From NCBI GenBank assembly GCA_035236585.1, contig CP141132.1, forward strand, positions 21,861,945 to 21,925,944: a stretch of 64,000 nucleotides of DNA, written 5' to 3'. The first letter of the stretch is position 1; the number at the start of each line of letters is the position of its first letter. The stretch is from Warburgia ugandensis (Eukaryota; Streptophyta; Magnoliopsida; Canellales; Canellaceae). The position numbers were made by a program, and so were the translations under genes. This document shows, one piece after another, positions 12,961 to 24,540 of this stretch. The notes under the pieces were generated by a model. The model saw only the letters and a list, made by a program, of their open reading frames with translations, had not been told where the DNA came from and searched no databases.

Positions 12961-15146
12961 TGTGATTGGTGTAGCTTTAATATTACTCACAAGCTCATGA
13001 ATCAAAGTAGTAATTTACATGAAAGTGAGGTCTATCACATGAGGAATCTCATGAAATTTTCAATCAAACAAAGAATAACAAATTAACTAAGGGAGTCCAA
13101 ATCAATCACCATGTGCATGGCTATGGAGTTGTGTGCATGGTTCATGAAATAGAAAGATGTCTAGAATGCATGAATTATATCTTGTTAACATAGAAACTAA
13201 TCAAAAGAGTAACTAACTAACTAAAAAGCTAAATGGGTTCCTAAAAATTTAAGCAAGTAAGATGCATGGACTACTAGAAATTACACATGAAACATGAAGT
13301 GCAAAAGTCTAGAATTATAGTGCGCATGAAACTTAAATCAAACAAAGGCGTGGAAATAAACTTAGAGCACACTTTACAAGAATTATAACACTCAAGATTG
13401 GAAGCACTTTAATTATCAAACAAAAAAGTGATGATGCTCATACAAGAAGTTTATTCATTGAATTGGAAATTACATTTAAAGATGTGGTGCATCTACATGA
13501 ATAGAAAATGGGAAATTGCACACTTTTTATATGACTATAACTTTATCCAAAGCAAAGATTAAATAGGATCCAATAATATTAGATATCATGTATGTGAAAC
13601 CCAAGAGAGAAAGCAAGAGAAGAAGATCATACAAGAGCATGAAGATGGAAAAGAAATCTAACAAGAAATAGACCTAGATCTAAGTAAGAAACAAATAAAG
13701 TGATGGAAGGGAAACTAGAGGATTCAAAACAACTCTTCTCTTTTCTGTCACAATAGGAGAAAATATGGCTTTAATCTTGAAGAACTAAGCATGAAAACTA
13801 AGCAAAGTGGAAGCAAGATTCAGAGTAGATCAAAGAGGAAGTATGCTCATGTAACTTAAACTACAAAGAAAGCAATAAACAACAATGGAATCAAGGAGCT
13901 CACTTGGAATTGAAGTGCAAAAACCAAAGAAACAAAGTAATAAGAAGGTGTGGAACACAAGGAAAAGTAGCCATGGTGAATACATTGAAGACTTGGCGGT
14001 TGGTGTGGAAGACCAGCCTAGGATAGGGCATGGAATTCCTCTTATGAGAGCTGGGATTTTGGCTACCATTTAATATATGAATTCCCCTCTTAAAAAGAAA
14101 AGATTTGATTAAATTAGGAAAGGAATTATAGATATAACTCTAGAAAAGTGGGTGAAAGGTGGCACGAGATGGACTTAAAAGGTGAGATAAGGTGGGATTT
14201 CTAAGGATAAGCAAAGGGAAGGGGAGGCACCACTTTTCAAGGGATTCGGTGTGGAACCCCTTTCCCTTAAGAAGCTTAACATGGAGAAGTAGAAAGATGG
14301 AGGAAAGAGATGAGGATGAGGGAGGAAAATAAAGATAGTGAGAGAGGAGACATGAATTAGAAAAGTGATAGAGATGGATAGAATGAGAAAGAGTTATGTA
14401 GCATGTTGGATATCTTAAGGTGGGAGGCACCACTTTTGTAGGAGGTCATCTCCCCCTTTAAGCAAAAATCATGGAAACCCCTTTTGGAGGTTGCAAAGAG
14501 GAATAAAAAATGGAAAAGGTGGGTTCTCTCTCTTGATTGGTCCACCTATGCAAGCTTATCTTACTGTGTACAAATCTCCCCCATACTGATAATTATCTGT
14601 TGAAAATTCACTATTTTAACTTATGATAATTGTTTCTAAAAGTCTTCCAATTGTGTGACTCCATGTGGCATGGCTCTCATGGCTTGGTAGCTTATTTTGA
14701 TGGCTCATTGCTTGATATCTTGAGCGGCGAAGTCCCTTAGTTTCAAAGCTTGAATGACTTGGCTTCCTTACCTTTTCCTTAATGACTTAGGTGCCTTTCA
14801 TGGCTTGAATTCATATGCAAAGGTGGTGGAATTGCATGGTTCCAAGGCTAGTCACCTTTAGAACTTCTAATTTCTCCTCTTGCTTGCCTGGAGATGATCT
14901 TGAACCTTAAATTAGCTTTGAAATGTTGAAATTTAAGTGCAAGTCTCTCTTTAAGTTGATCTTGATCTTCAATTATCATCTTGATCAATCTTAGCCATTG
15001 GATCTTCATCTCACCACCTACAAAAGAGCAAACACTATAATTAAATCCTTAAAAAGGATGAAAATTCACATACTTACTTTGGATTAGCTTTTGAACTTGC
15101 AAAATATTAAAATTTTGAATTATTAGGTAAAAAATACATGTGTAAT
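12961..15146 (-). repeat. LTR of the Athila/Tat-like family, antisense, split by the CACTA element
   Basis: The left end begins TGTGATTGGTGTAGC and runs into the family block ACTCACAAGCTCATGAATC, as at 35068 and 40337 (there TTACTTACAAGTGC). The right end reaches the family motif TTATTAGGTAAAAAATACATGTG. At 15146 it is cut by the CACTA element and resumes at 35019 with the bases expected next in sister copies (compare 2795-2850 and 42310-42360). Conserved marks include AATCACCATGTGCATG near 13100. Confidence 0.7.
15144..15146. repeat. Left target-site duplication (AAT) of the CACTA element
   Basis: AAT directly precedes CACT at 15147 and recurs at 35019-35021 directly after the other end. 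CACTA elements duplicate 3 bp. Joining the flanks through a single AAT restores a segment that matches sister LTRs at 2790-2850. Confidence 0.85.
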
Positions 15147-15170
15147 CACTGCTACACATGAGGGTTTGTG
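15147..15170 (+). repeat. CACTA left terminal inverted repeat
   Basis: CACTGCTACACATGAGGG pairs imperfectly with the reverse complement of the right end. CACT, ACACA and AGGG are shared. Confidence 0.75.
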
Positions 15171-15524
15171 GTTCTCATCCAAAATTAAGGTTTGATGAAG
15201 AGTGGGGGTTGTATAATCAACTTTTGGCTGAAAAATTGAAACACACTCTTTCTCTCTCCATAGAATGGGTGTCACCTAAATACTAGGCTAGATTTTGATG
15301 AAAAAGAGCAGATTTGCTCTTTCATCATGACTTAATAAGATCTAGTAATATGTAACATTAGATGTAATAAAAAATTAATTTGATTTTCTTGTTGCCATGT
15401 TTGTTTATGTATATGTATTATATATGTTTGTGACTGTAAAATTAGTTTCATTGTGTATTTATGTAAGATTGTAATGAGAAAAAGTAAATATATATATATA
15501 TTTAATGTAAAAATATAAAAAATT

Positions 15525-15660
15525 ATTAAAGTCAATTTTTGAAAACAACTTCAAAAGTCCACACTTTTAAAGTCATTTATAAGAAAATGACTTTAAAAGT
15601 TTGCACTTTTGAAGTCTTTTTTTGGAAACTACTTCAAAATTACTTTTTTTTTAAGAATTA
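15525..15660. repeat. CACTA left subterminal motif cluster
   Basis: Several copies of an inverted motif occur here, such as AAAATGACTTTAAAAGT and ACTTTTAAAGTCATTT. The same motif is densely clustered at the right end (34590-35000) and is scattered in the spacer at 19800-19928, 26569-26625 and 27830-27890. In En/Spm, subterminal repeats bind the element-encoded TNPA protein, and that role is inferred here. Confidence 0.65.
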
Positions 15661-16105
15661 TTTGGTAGATTTTTGCCTTGCCTTCTCACTCTGTGTTTAT
15701 TTTCTGTGCACAAAATCTAAACCAGATTTCTTTTTCCCTACTCTGAACTAAATCCTACCGATGAATTGTAAATACATTCACAAATTCATAGGCAATATTG
15801 ATTTTTGAGTCTTGGTTAGTATCACTTTGTTTGGCTCGTATGTATTATGCATATATATATATATATATATTTGAAGAATTTTTGCAAGGTTGTGGGTTAG
15901 AAAATTTTCTATTGAAATTTAATTTCATTCATGAATGTGTCTGTCGTATTTTTCTTTTTTTACATTGTTAATTGAAAATTTCCATGAAATATAGTTATTT
16001 TAAATACTTCTAATTTATGTATATCTAATGTTTGGTATAATGCCTAACCTAATATTTTCATGTCTTACAAGTCTCCATGCAAATTTGCTTCAATTTCTTG
16101 TGATA

Positions 16106-19100
16106 ATGGACAAATATGCTTGCATGACTATGACAAGAACTTCAAAAGAATATGAGGAGGGTACAAATTTTTTTTATAGAGTTTGCACTTAAGGCATGTA
16201 TTGATCATAATTGCTTGTGTTGTCCATGCTCAAAATGTGGAAACTTGAAAAAAGTAACTATAGGGGTGTTGAGAGAACACTTGTGCTTCAATGGAATCGA
16301 TAAAAGCTACCACCCATGGATTTGGCATGGAGAAGAACGTCGCCCTCAAAAAGGCTTGGAAGATATGATTAAGACACTGTAGGAAGTGTTGGAGATAGTA
16401 GTACAGTTGTACCAATGTTTCAAGATGCATATGATGACTTCCAAGATGACCCTGAACAATTTCATACTACATTAGAGGAAGTCGATGAGCCATTGTACCC
16501 TAAGTGTAAAGATTATACCAAGCTATCCGCAGTGGTAGAGCTTTACAATGTGAAATCAATATTTGAATTTTTAGATCACAGTTTTATAGAAGTCTTGAAA
16601 GTAGTGGGTAAGATGCTATTGAAGGATAATAAATTGGCTAGGTCCACATGGGAGGCAAAGAAAACCATGGCTTGACTAGGGTTGAAGTATGAGAAGATAC
16701 ATATACTTGTCCTAATGACTGCATCTTCTATAGGAAGGAGCACAAGGATAAAACTACATGCCCAACATGTAGACAACCAACATGGAAGTTAAAGAAGAAT
16801 TCAACTGAGATAGTTACAAGTGTTCCTACAAAGGTTTTATGGCACTTCCCTCCTATTCTAAGGTTCAAAAGAATGTTTTGTATGATAGAAATAACAAAGA
16901 ATTGAGTGTGGCATGCCAATGATAGAGTAGCTGATAGCTTTTCACTCCATCCAGTGAATAGCCTAGCATGGAAACTCATAGACTTCATGTGACCTAATTT
17001 TGGTGAAGAGCCTAGAAACCTATGACTAGCATTATCTACAGATAGGATTAATCCTCATGGTTCTATGAGCAGCAAGTATAGTTGTTGGCTCGTTATATTA
17101 GTTTGCTACAACCTTCCACCATCTCTATGCATGACAAGGAAGTTCATGATGTTAACTATGTTGATATCAGGTCCAAAGTAGCCAAGGAATGACATTGATG
17201 TGTACTTGTCTCCCTTGATCGATGATTTTAAGACATGGGACATAGGCATTGGAGCATACAATGCATACATGAAAGAGTCATTCACCTTAAAGGCTGTATT
17301 GTTGTGGACAATAAGCAACTTCCATGCATATGGTAATTTGTCTGGATGCACTATGAAGGTATACAATGCTTGTGCTATCTATAGTGATCAAACATGTGTT
17401 GTATGACTTAAACATGGTAGGAAAATGGCATTCCTTCGACACAGAAGATGGTTGCACAGAGACCATCCATATCATTTTAAGAAGGGAGAATTTAATGGGA
17501 GTGTAGAGATAAGGACACATCCAAAGATATTGATAGGACGTCATGGATTGGAGTAGGCTGAAAACTTTAATGTCTTGTGGGTAAAGAATGCTACGAAATC
17601 AAGTAAACATGCAGGTGAAAGTAATTGTAGAAGTTATTGGATGAAGAAATCAATATTTTTTCATCTACCTTATTAGAAATCATTGCATATATGCCATGTG
17701 CTTGATATCATGCACATTTAGAAGAACGTGTATGAAAGTTTGACAGGTACCTTGCTTAATATCCCAGGAAAAACAAAGGATGGACTTGTAGCTCGAATGA
17801 ATCTTATGAACATGGTTTGAAGAGGAGGTTGCACCCTGAGGATGGGGGCAGTCAAGGAACATACTTGCCTAAGACAAATTATACTCTTGATAGAGAGGAG
17901 AGGAGAATAATTTGTCAAACTTTGTTCAAGCTCAAAGTCCCAGACGGCTACTCTTCAAACTTCAAAAACATTGTTCCCATGGAAGAGCTAAAATTGCTGG
18001 GGCTGAAGTCCCATGATTGCCATGCATTTATGCAACAACTACTATTAGTAGCAATACGTTTTATGTTACCGGACAAATTTAGGGGAGCTATTACAAAATT
18101 CTACTCTTATTTAATGCTTTTGTCCAAGAAGGTAGTTGATATTTCAAAATTATAAGAAATTCAAGGTCATCTAGTGACAACTTTATGTGAGCTTGAGATA
18201 ATCTTCCCACCATCCTTCTTTGAAATCATGGTACACTTAACATCGAACCTCATTGATGAGGTTAGACTCTGTGGGCTAGTTTACTTGTGATGGATATATC
18301 CATTTGAGAGGTACATGAAATTTTAAAAAGTTATGTCATAATCACAACCGACTAGAGGGTTGTATAGCTAAATGTTATATTGTAGAGGAAGCAGTGGATT
18401 TTTGCACTGAGTACTTAGCTAGAGTGGATGCCATTGAAATCCTAAGAAAGAAACAATCAATTGCATTTCTTGATCCAAAGGTTGGCGAACCTCTATCGAG
18501 TGGTCATGTATTGATCATTGTCTATAAAGAATAAGACCAGGTGCATCTTTATGTGTTGCAAAATATTGATAAAGTCCAACCTTACTTTGAGTAAGTTGAT
18601 CATGCATGCACTTCTGTAAAATTTAATTGTAGATGGTTAATTATATTTTCCATGATTACTCTATTAATTAATTTGTGTGTATTTAAGCAGTGAACACATG
18701 GATGTACTCAAGGCAAAGAATACAAGTTATGCAAAGAAATAGAAGTGCTTACAATTTGAGCATTGTCGCACTTTCAATAATTGATTCATAAGAAGGTAAA
18801 ATGGAAGAAATCTCACAATTTAAAAAATTACATTCTTTATGTATATATGTATATATATATTAATCTTACTTAGCCTACTTAATATGAATATACCAAGATT
18901 CACGATCAGCGAGAAGTAGTAGGCAATGGTATATCAGAAACCTTGGGCTAGATGGAGATGGGACCATGATCAGAAGTAATAAAATATATTGGATATGCGA
19001 TCAATGGTTATCACTTTTACAAGAAAGACCGTGATAACTCAAGAGTGTAATAGAATAGTGGAGTTAGCTTAGTTGCCAACGCTAAGTTAACTCCACTATT

Positions 19101-19521
19101 CAAGTTCAAAGGATAATAGGCCAATAGTGATAGATGATATTTATTACAAGGTTATAAGAGAGATTTGGGCCTTGGATTATACTTTAAAAATTGTGGTTGT
19201 GTTTAAGTGCAATTGGGTGGAATACAATAGCATCAAAACTATGCCCTTGGATTGACATTGGTTGACCTCAATAGGATTGGTTGTAAAAATGATCAATTTA
19301 TTTTGGCATCTTAAGCAAAACAAATATTTTACGTACAAGATGAACGTGGTAAGAGATGGTCAATTGTTTTATCATCTTGTCCAGGGTATTTTTATGATGA
19401 AGACGATCTAGGAGATACTGAAATAAATTACCCTTCTATTACCAAAACAATCCCATCATTCATAGCAGTACTTAGTGAGAATGAGGATTATATGTGCGAC
19501 AATGGTGAGGAAGGTGCTTAG
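16106..19521 (+). pseudogene. tnpD-like CACTA transposase, decayed
   Basis: This would encode the TNPD-type transposase that cuts CACTA ends. The domains appear in the family order. The Transpos_assoc domain is at 16106-16380, starting MDKYACM and containing a CPCSKCGN zinc-binding-like motif. The Transposase_21 domain is at about 16680-17560, with the landmarks CPNDCIFYRKEH, TCPTCRQPTW, KVLWHFPPILRFKRMF, DVYLSPLIDDFKTWDIG, AYGNLSGC and LKHGRKMAFLRHRRW. DUF4218 is at about 17985-18470, with HDCHAFMQQLL followed by ELEIIFPPSFFEIMVHLTS. DUF4216 is at about 18990-19430, with GYHFYKKDRDNSRV and VVFKCNWVEYN. The frame shifts within a T-run near 16170, and several in-frame stops and further shifts follow, so no functional protein is possible. 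A DNA stop is at 19519-19521. AT-rich spacers near 18600-18880 probably include an old intron. Confidence 0.85.
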
Positions 19522-19529
19522 GTTTGAAA

Positions 19530-19928
19530 ACAATATATATTTTGGGGTATGTAGAATATGTATATTAGTCAGTTGCAATATATATATATATATATATGTA
19601 TAACTCCATATTTATAATTTTTAGCTCTTTTGTCTTGAGCTATATGGGTTGGTAAGTGAGCTATATGTGCATACAAGGAATGCATGAATCAATGTCGACT
19701 ATAAAAAAATTTCTGCTTCATTGTGTATTAATTGTTAAATATTGTAAAGTTCTAGCATAAAGGGGTACATATTTTGAGCATATATATATTTATTTATTTA
19801 TAATGTCAACTTTAAAGTGAATACTTTAAAGTCATTTTAAAGAAATGATTTTAAAATTGAATGCTTTTAAATTTGACTTTAATAGTCATTTAATACTTTT
19901 AACGTCATTTTGTGAAAAATGACATTAA
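19530..19928 (+). repeat. CACTA spacer, left part, with blocks repeated at 26569-27890
   Basis: The block at 19605-19705 (around TTTTAGCTCTTTTGTC and GAGCTATATG) recurs at 26878-26985. The block at 19683-19860 (around AATCAATGTCGACTAT) recurs at 27709-27890. The stretch also has a (TA)n run at 19579-19597 and subterminal-type TGACTTTAA motifs. There is no gene. Confidence 0.6.
19926..19928. repeat. Left target-site duplication (TAA) of the Harbinger-like element
   Basis: TAA precedes GGGGGG at 19929 and recurs at 26569-26571. Removing the element and one TAA gives a continuous TGACATTAAAAGTTTTCAA stretch that matches the CACTA subterminal motif (compare 27855-27885). This supports a clean insertion into the CACTA. 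Confidence 0.75.
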
Positions 19929-19993
19929 GGGGGGTTTAGTTAATGGCATATGTTAGGCGTTTTTGAGAGATCATGGCATATCTCGAAAATGCT

Positions 19994-20215
19994 GCTTATT
20001 TAACTGCAATGTCTTCGACATATGTGAGATATTAGGTTTATTTAACTACAATATCTTCGGCATATGTGAGATATCAAGTTGATTTATCTACGATATCTTT
20101 GGCATATGTGAGATGTCTAGTTTATTTAACAATGATATCTTTGGCATTTGTTAGATATCATGTTTATTTAACTTTGTCATGCTTGATATGTTTGGTGTTA
20201 TTTCAGATATGCCAA
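19994..20215 (+). repeat. Subterminal tandem repeat of the Harbinger-like element
   Basis: Four to five copies of a unit of about 42 bp begin at 19994, 20037, 20079, 20121 and about 20163. Each copy starts TTTATTTAAC or a variant and then has ATATCTTCGGCATATG and GAGATATC-like motifs. A single similar unit lies near 26333 at the other end. Confidence 0.75.
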
Positions 20216-22795
20216 ATTTTGTTTGTAGTGTAAAAATCATTCGATTTTAGGGAGAGAAAAATTAAATTAAAACCATTGTTTATTAGAGTGAGAAATAGGC
20301 ATCGTCTCCCTCTCTTTTAGCCCTACCTTTCCTCTCATTCTCCCTCATTCATCATTGCAAAGACACTGAGGTCTACCTATTTTGCCACCATTGCAGATAT
20401 ACTCTCTTTGAACTTCTCTTCCTCAAGCAATCCCTCTCTCTCTCTGCGTAGTGCTCATAAAGCAGTCGTGGGATTTTGTCTTTGAAAAGGAAAGACAACA
20501 AGAAATCCAAAGTATTGACTTGGTGCATAAATGGCAGCTAAGATATCTTTTCTTCTTCGAGTCTAAAACTTTCATGGCGCTTTTGATGCTCTAACCTTAG
20601 CAAGAGGCGATGATAATGCTCTAGTAATGCTACTTCTCTTTGCAAATACAAAAAATGGTTCATTCTACTATTTTCTTCTGATTCTTAAAAGGTGAAAAAT
20701 GCTATTGTTAATGCCCTATAAGTAATGTTGATTTATATGGATTAACCCTAAAGCAGTGATGTTTTCCTAGTTCCATAAGTTTAGTCCAATTTGATGCCCT
20801 AGCTACCTTGGAATGTTTCCTCTAGTATCTACTATATATTGCTAAATTGGTGTTTTCCCCTCATTTCTCCTTACATCCTAGGTAGTGTCTGCAACATTGG
20901 CTTGAGAAAACTAGTGGGAAGCTTTTCTTCAATCGCTTCCACCACAAGGGAAGTGAAACAATGAACAAATTAGTGTTGTATGTTGTAGCTTCTTCTTATT
21001 GATTGTAATTTTTTTTTCTTTCTTTATTTTTCTTCATTTGCCTCTTCTCTAGTAGTTGGCAAGAAAATGGTTTATAAATGAAGAAAGATTTGATTCCAGT
21101 TCCAAGGAGTATAACATCTCCTCTGGAGCTGGTTCCACCTGGAACTACCAATTTCCATTGACCCAAAAGTCAGATACCAAGGATTTATCATTGAACAACT
21201 AGTTTAAAAATAAATGTTAAATGAAAATTGTAAGCAAGATTCCATATCCACCTCACCTACTTAACATTAATTTGTATTATAATGATCATTTGATGAGTGG
21301 GGTTCTAGACTTTGGGATGGCAATGTGGACCAAACTATGAAGACGCCAACTAGACTTATTCTTTGTAATGAGGATGTGATGCATTGAGTTGTTCTTCATA
21401 TTTTAAACTTGAATGCTGTCATGTATTAATGCTTATAATTTTTCTCATGAAGGTCATTTTGGTGCCTTTATCCTTGTAAAATTCTCTTTCCAGGTATTTT
21501 GGCGAAGGGGAAATTCTCTCTTGAACTACATGTTGTGCATGTCTTCTACTTCTGTATTTTCACAGACTAGTCACTTCTTCATGAGGAGTTCTTTATATGC
21601 CTTTACTAGAACATCATGGAAAAGAAGTATATGGCATACTGGCATTAGAGTGATAAAAATAGGATGCAGGTTGATGAGATTTCCTATTCAATGATACTCT
21701 AGTTGACGTAAACTTGCCTCTCAGTAGCCAAAAGTTAGGTCCCAGACCATCATTGGTGGAAGAGATTACTGCTTTCTATGTTGTTAGGATGCTGTTCTAA
21801 TGTGAAGGTAGAAAAAAATGACATGGGAGCTAGAAAGTCTTTAAGAAGGATCTCTCAGCTTAACACAATAAGTGATAGAGGAAATTTTGATTCCAACGCA
21901 TCTGGTGGAATGGCAAGAGATAGTGTTAGATGCTGTTCTCTGCCCAATGGAGTCATAGTGATTGCTTGATTTCATACACTTTCGTCTTCCTGTATTTTTC
22001 TGTGCAATTTTGGCATCAATCAATAAATTACCATGATTGAAACACTTAATAAATATGGAATTCCCAATACTGTTTTATGGTAAAGAAGTTACAACAAAGT
22101 GGCACGAAGGTGAAGTGGAGTACATTGTTTGTAAAAACATGAAAATGGGATTAGCTTCCCAAAATAGTGTGTAATTAATTATTGTGTTCTTATCCTTGAT
22201 ATTTTAAGATTTTATTACTTCTTGGAAGAGAAATGCTCACATAACAGTTGAGGTGTTGTGATGTATTTGGACTCTTAACAATTCAATCCAAATGGATTGG
22301 GGAAGAGCTTTTGATATATAACATCCCTCTTTTAGTGTTTTAGAAGGGCATCATCCTAAAATTAGCTTGAAGTTTGAAGAGGATGTGTTTTCTCTATGTT
22401 AAGATGGTTTAGAGCAAAAAGTTTTTGTTCTTCAATAAGGCACTCTCTTTGAACTTGTTTCATGCGGATAGAAATATGCAATGTTTGGCTCTTGTTTCCT
22501 CAAAATATTTAACATGGTGGAAATAGAAGCTAAATTGGTTTCCTAGGAGTCTTGAACTTGGCCATCATAATTTTCTTTTAGTCCATAGCAAAGATAAATA
22601 AGGTCTCCTTTTGATTCTTGAGTCAACCCAGCAACAAAACTTGTAGATTGATAGACCCTGTTACCTGAGGTGCTTGCCTGCATAATTTGCATTGTCCTTT
22701 GTAGACATTGTAAAAACAATATAAAAAAATGCCATAACTATGGTTGCAGTTTCCAAAAGTGAATTCTATGAGACATAGTTGGCTGCATTTTCTAG
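20216..22795 (+). other. Cargo of unknown origin in the Harbinger-like element
   Basis: I recognise no gene here. The pyrimidine-rich stretch at 20300-20460 resembles a plant 5' leader. Two stretches could be decayed exons. One is 21060-21200, with a readable run SSGAGSTWNYQFPLTQKS. The other is 21695-22020, with a readable run LPLSSQKLGPRPSLVEEI near 21712-21765. Neither could be matched to a family from memory. The tail just before 22795 (CATTTTCTAG) reads as a splice acceptor for the CPN60 fragment. Confidence 0.35.
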
Positions 22796-23896
22796 ATTGA
22801 AGGAGCCTATAAAGTAGAGGTTGGAGAGAACAAAGATAGTGTTACCGATGCTTTGAATTCAACCAAGGCAATTCATTATCCTTATGATATTTCTTGAGGT
22901 ATCATAGTTGTTGTCATAGCCTGAACTCAACAAAAGCGTTTTTTTTTTTTTTTTTTTTGCAGGTCATGGTGTTGCGCTTCTTTATGTGTCAAGAGAGCTA
23001 GATAAGCTTCAAACTGTTAACTTTGATTAAAAGATTGGAGTCCAAATAATTCAGAATGCTCTCAAGGTTCCACATTCATTACTTGCTCATTTAGGTCTTG
23101 GGACTTCCCTACTAGTTCTAGTTTTATTTTAACTTAATAAATATTATGTCTATTTAATTGCAAAAACTAGTGCACATGATTGGGTTCAATGCTGGAGTTC
23201 AAGGGGTTGTGGTTGTTGGCAAGATCTTGGAACAGGCTAACCTAGATCTCAGATATGATGTAGCTAAAGGTAGATTTCCTCCTACTCTTATAACCAGGTG
23301 CATATGTTGACCTGGTTAAGTTAGGGATCACTAACCCATTGAAAGTAATAAGAACTTCCATGGTGGATGCTTCAAGGTAATTAGAACTATTGCATATCAA
23401 ATATTGAGGGATATTGATCATATCCCTTACCTTGGATAGAAGTGTTCAAGTTAGTTAGAATAGCCTTGAATAAAAAGCTAGCCCTAAATATTGGGCTTTT
23501 TATTCTTATATAATTTTGTCTATATACCTTAGGCAGCAAATAACAGGAGATAATCATTTTCCTTTGATGATGTCTCAACTCATGTGTTCTTGTATCCATG
23601 CTAAAACACCTCCTAAGAGTTGAAACTAAAGATGTGATATTATTCTCTACTCATATATTGGATGAAGTGTGTAATGGATGTATGCAAACACTGAAAGAGG
23701 TCATTCAAGCACTCATGCAAACACTCAAAATTCTAAAACTTCTGATCTTGGGAAGTAGCAGTGTACCTTAATTCTAACATCTACCATTTCATTTTCTTGC
23801 AGTGTTTCCTAACTGATGACTACAACTAAGCCTGTTATTGTTGAGTTTCCAAAGGATGAGAAGGAAGCCCCGCCAATGAACGGTGGCATGGATTAG
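22796..23896 (+). pseudogene. CPN60: Captured 3' exons of mitochondrial chaperonin CPN60 (HSP60), introns retained
   Basis: The host protein is the nuclear-encoded GroEL-type chaperonin of plant mitochondria. The exons read in order. The first, 22796-22868, has the run VEVGENKDSVTDALNSTKA. The second, 22963-23066, has HGVALLYVSRELDKLQTVNF then KIGVQIIQNALK. The third, 23171-23269, has GFNAGVQGVVVVGKILEQAN then LDLRYDVAKG. The fourth, 23298-23376, has YVDLVKLGITNPLKVIRTSM. The last, 23803-23896, has LMTTTKPVIVEFPKDEKEAP and ends in GGMD plus TAG. Splice signals remain: a T-rich acceptor at 22961-22962, donors at 23067, 23270 and 23377, and acceptors at 23297 and 23802. It is broken. A TAA at 23028-23030 replaces the Gln codon usual in the family, the start of the last exon is shifted, and the intron at 23270-23297 is only 28 nt. 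It represents roughly the last fifth of a protein of about 575 residues. Retained introns mean it was copied from DNA, not from mRNA. Confidence 0.85.
22939..22958 (+). repeat. Poly-T tract before a CPN60 exon
   Basis: About 20 T residues are followed by GCAG. This is an expanded polypyrimidine tract at the 3' splice site of the captured intron. Confidence 0.9.
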
Positions 23897-24446
23897 TGAG
23901 AGAGCTTGACAACAGCAATTGAAACTAATTTATAGAGTTTGTGTGAACAAATCAAAACATAAAACAAGGTTATAATACAAGGCTGGGTTGGTTAAATTAG
24001 TGTGCTTATAGGTTTTTACTTATGTTCCAAAAGTTTCATCTTGGGAGGCTCAAGCAATACAATCATATTGAGAGGTTATTAGAGAATTTTGTAGTAGTTG
24101 CTTCAGTTAGTGATTGTAGTAGCCCTTTGATTATTTTGTTTCCCCCTTCTATACTAAAATCTAAGGTGGTTTTATTTATTTTCAATTAAGTTTGTCACCT
24201 CTAATTGCCTTGCAAGAAAATATGAGATATAGTTTCTACTACGTGTTTTTTGACTCTGTTGTTTGTCGTTGTTCTTAAGTTAATCTTTTGTTGAAATCGA
24301 TCACTAAATTTGATTGATGCTTTATGAGAAGTCGAGAGCAAGTTGCTAATTCTCCTACCACTAGTTTGATCGATTGGAAGGTTCTGGGTTTGAACAAGTT
24401 TTTGCTTCTGAGTGATGGGTTTGCTGCATTGCCACAATGAGTGAAT

Positions 24447-24505
<59 letters not shown>
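24447..24505 (+). repeat. C-run and (CT)n microsatellite
   Basis: Ten C residues are followed by about 24 CT units. The tract lies between the CPN60 3' flank and the mitochondria-like insert. The open frames through it (RERERE or SLSLSL) are artefacts. Confidence 0.95.
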
Positions 24506-24507
<2 letters not shown>

Positions 24508-24540
24508 GTTTTACTACTTTCCAATTTATTGAATCCCATA

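Noticed and set aside
15147-15524. The true CACTA left end lying at the motif cluster near 15525 instead of 15147
   Set aside because: The AAT duplication, the terminal match and continuity of the flanking LTR all place the end at 15147. The motif-free 380 bp remains unexplained.
19994-20215. CRISPR-like array because of regular 42-bp units
   Set aside because: The units are contiguous and variable, with no unique spacers, and lie just inside transposon ends in a plant nuclear context.
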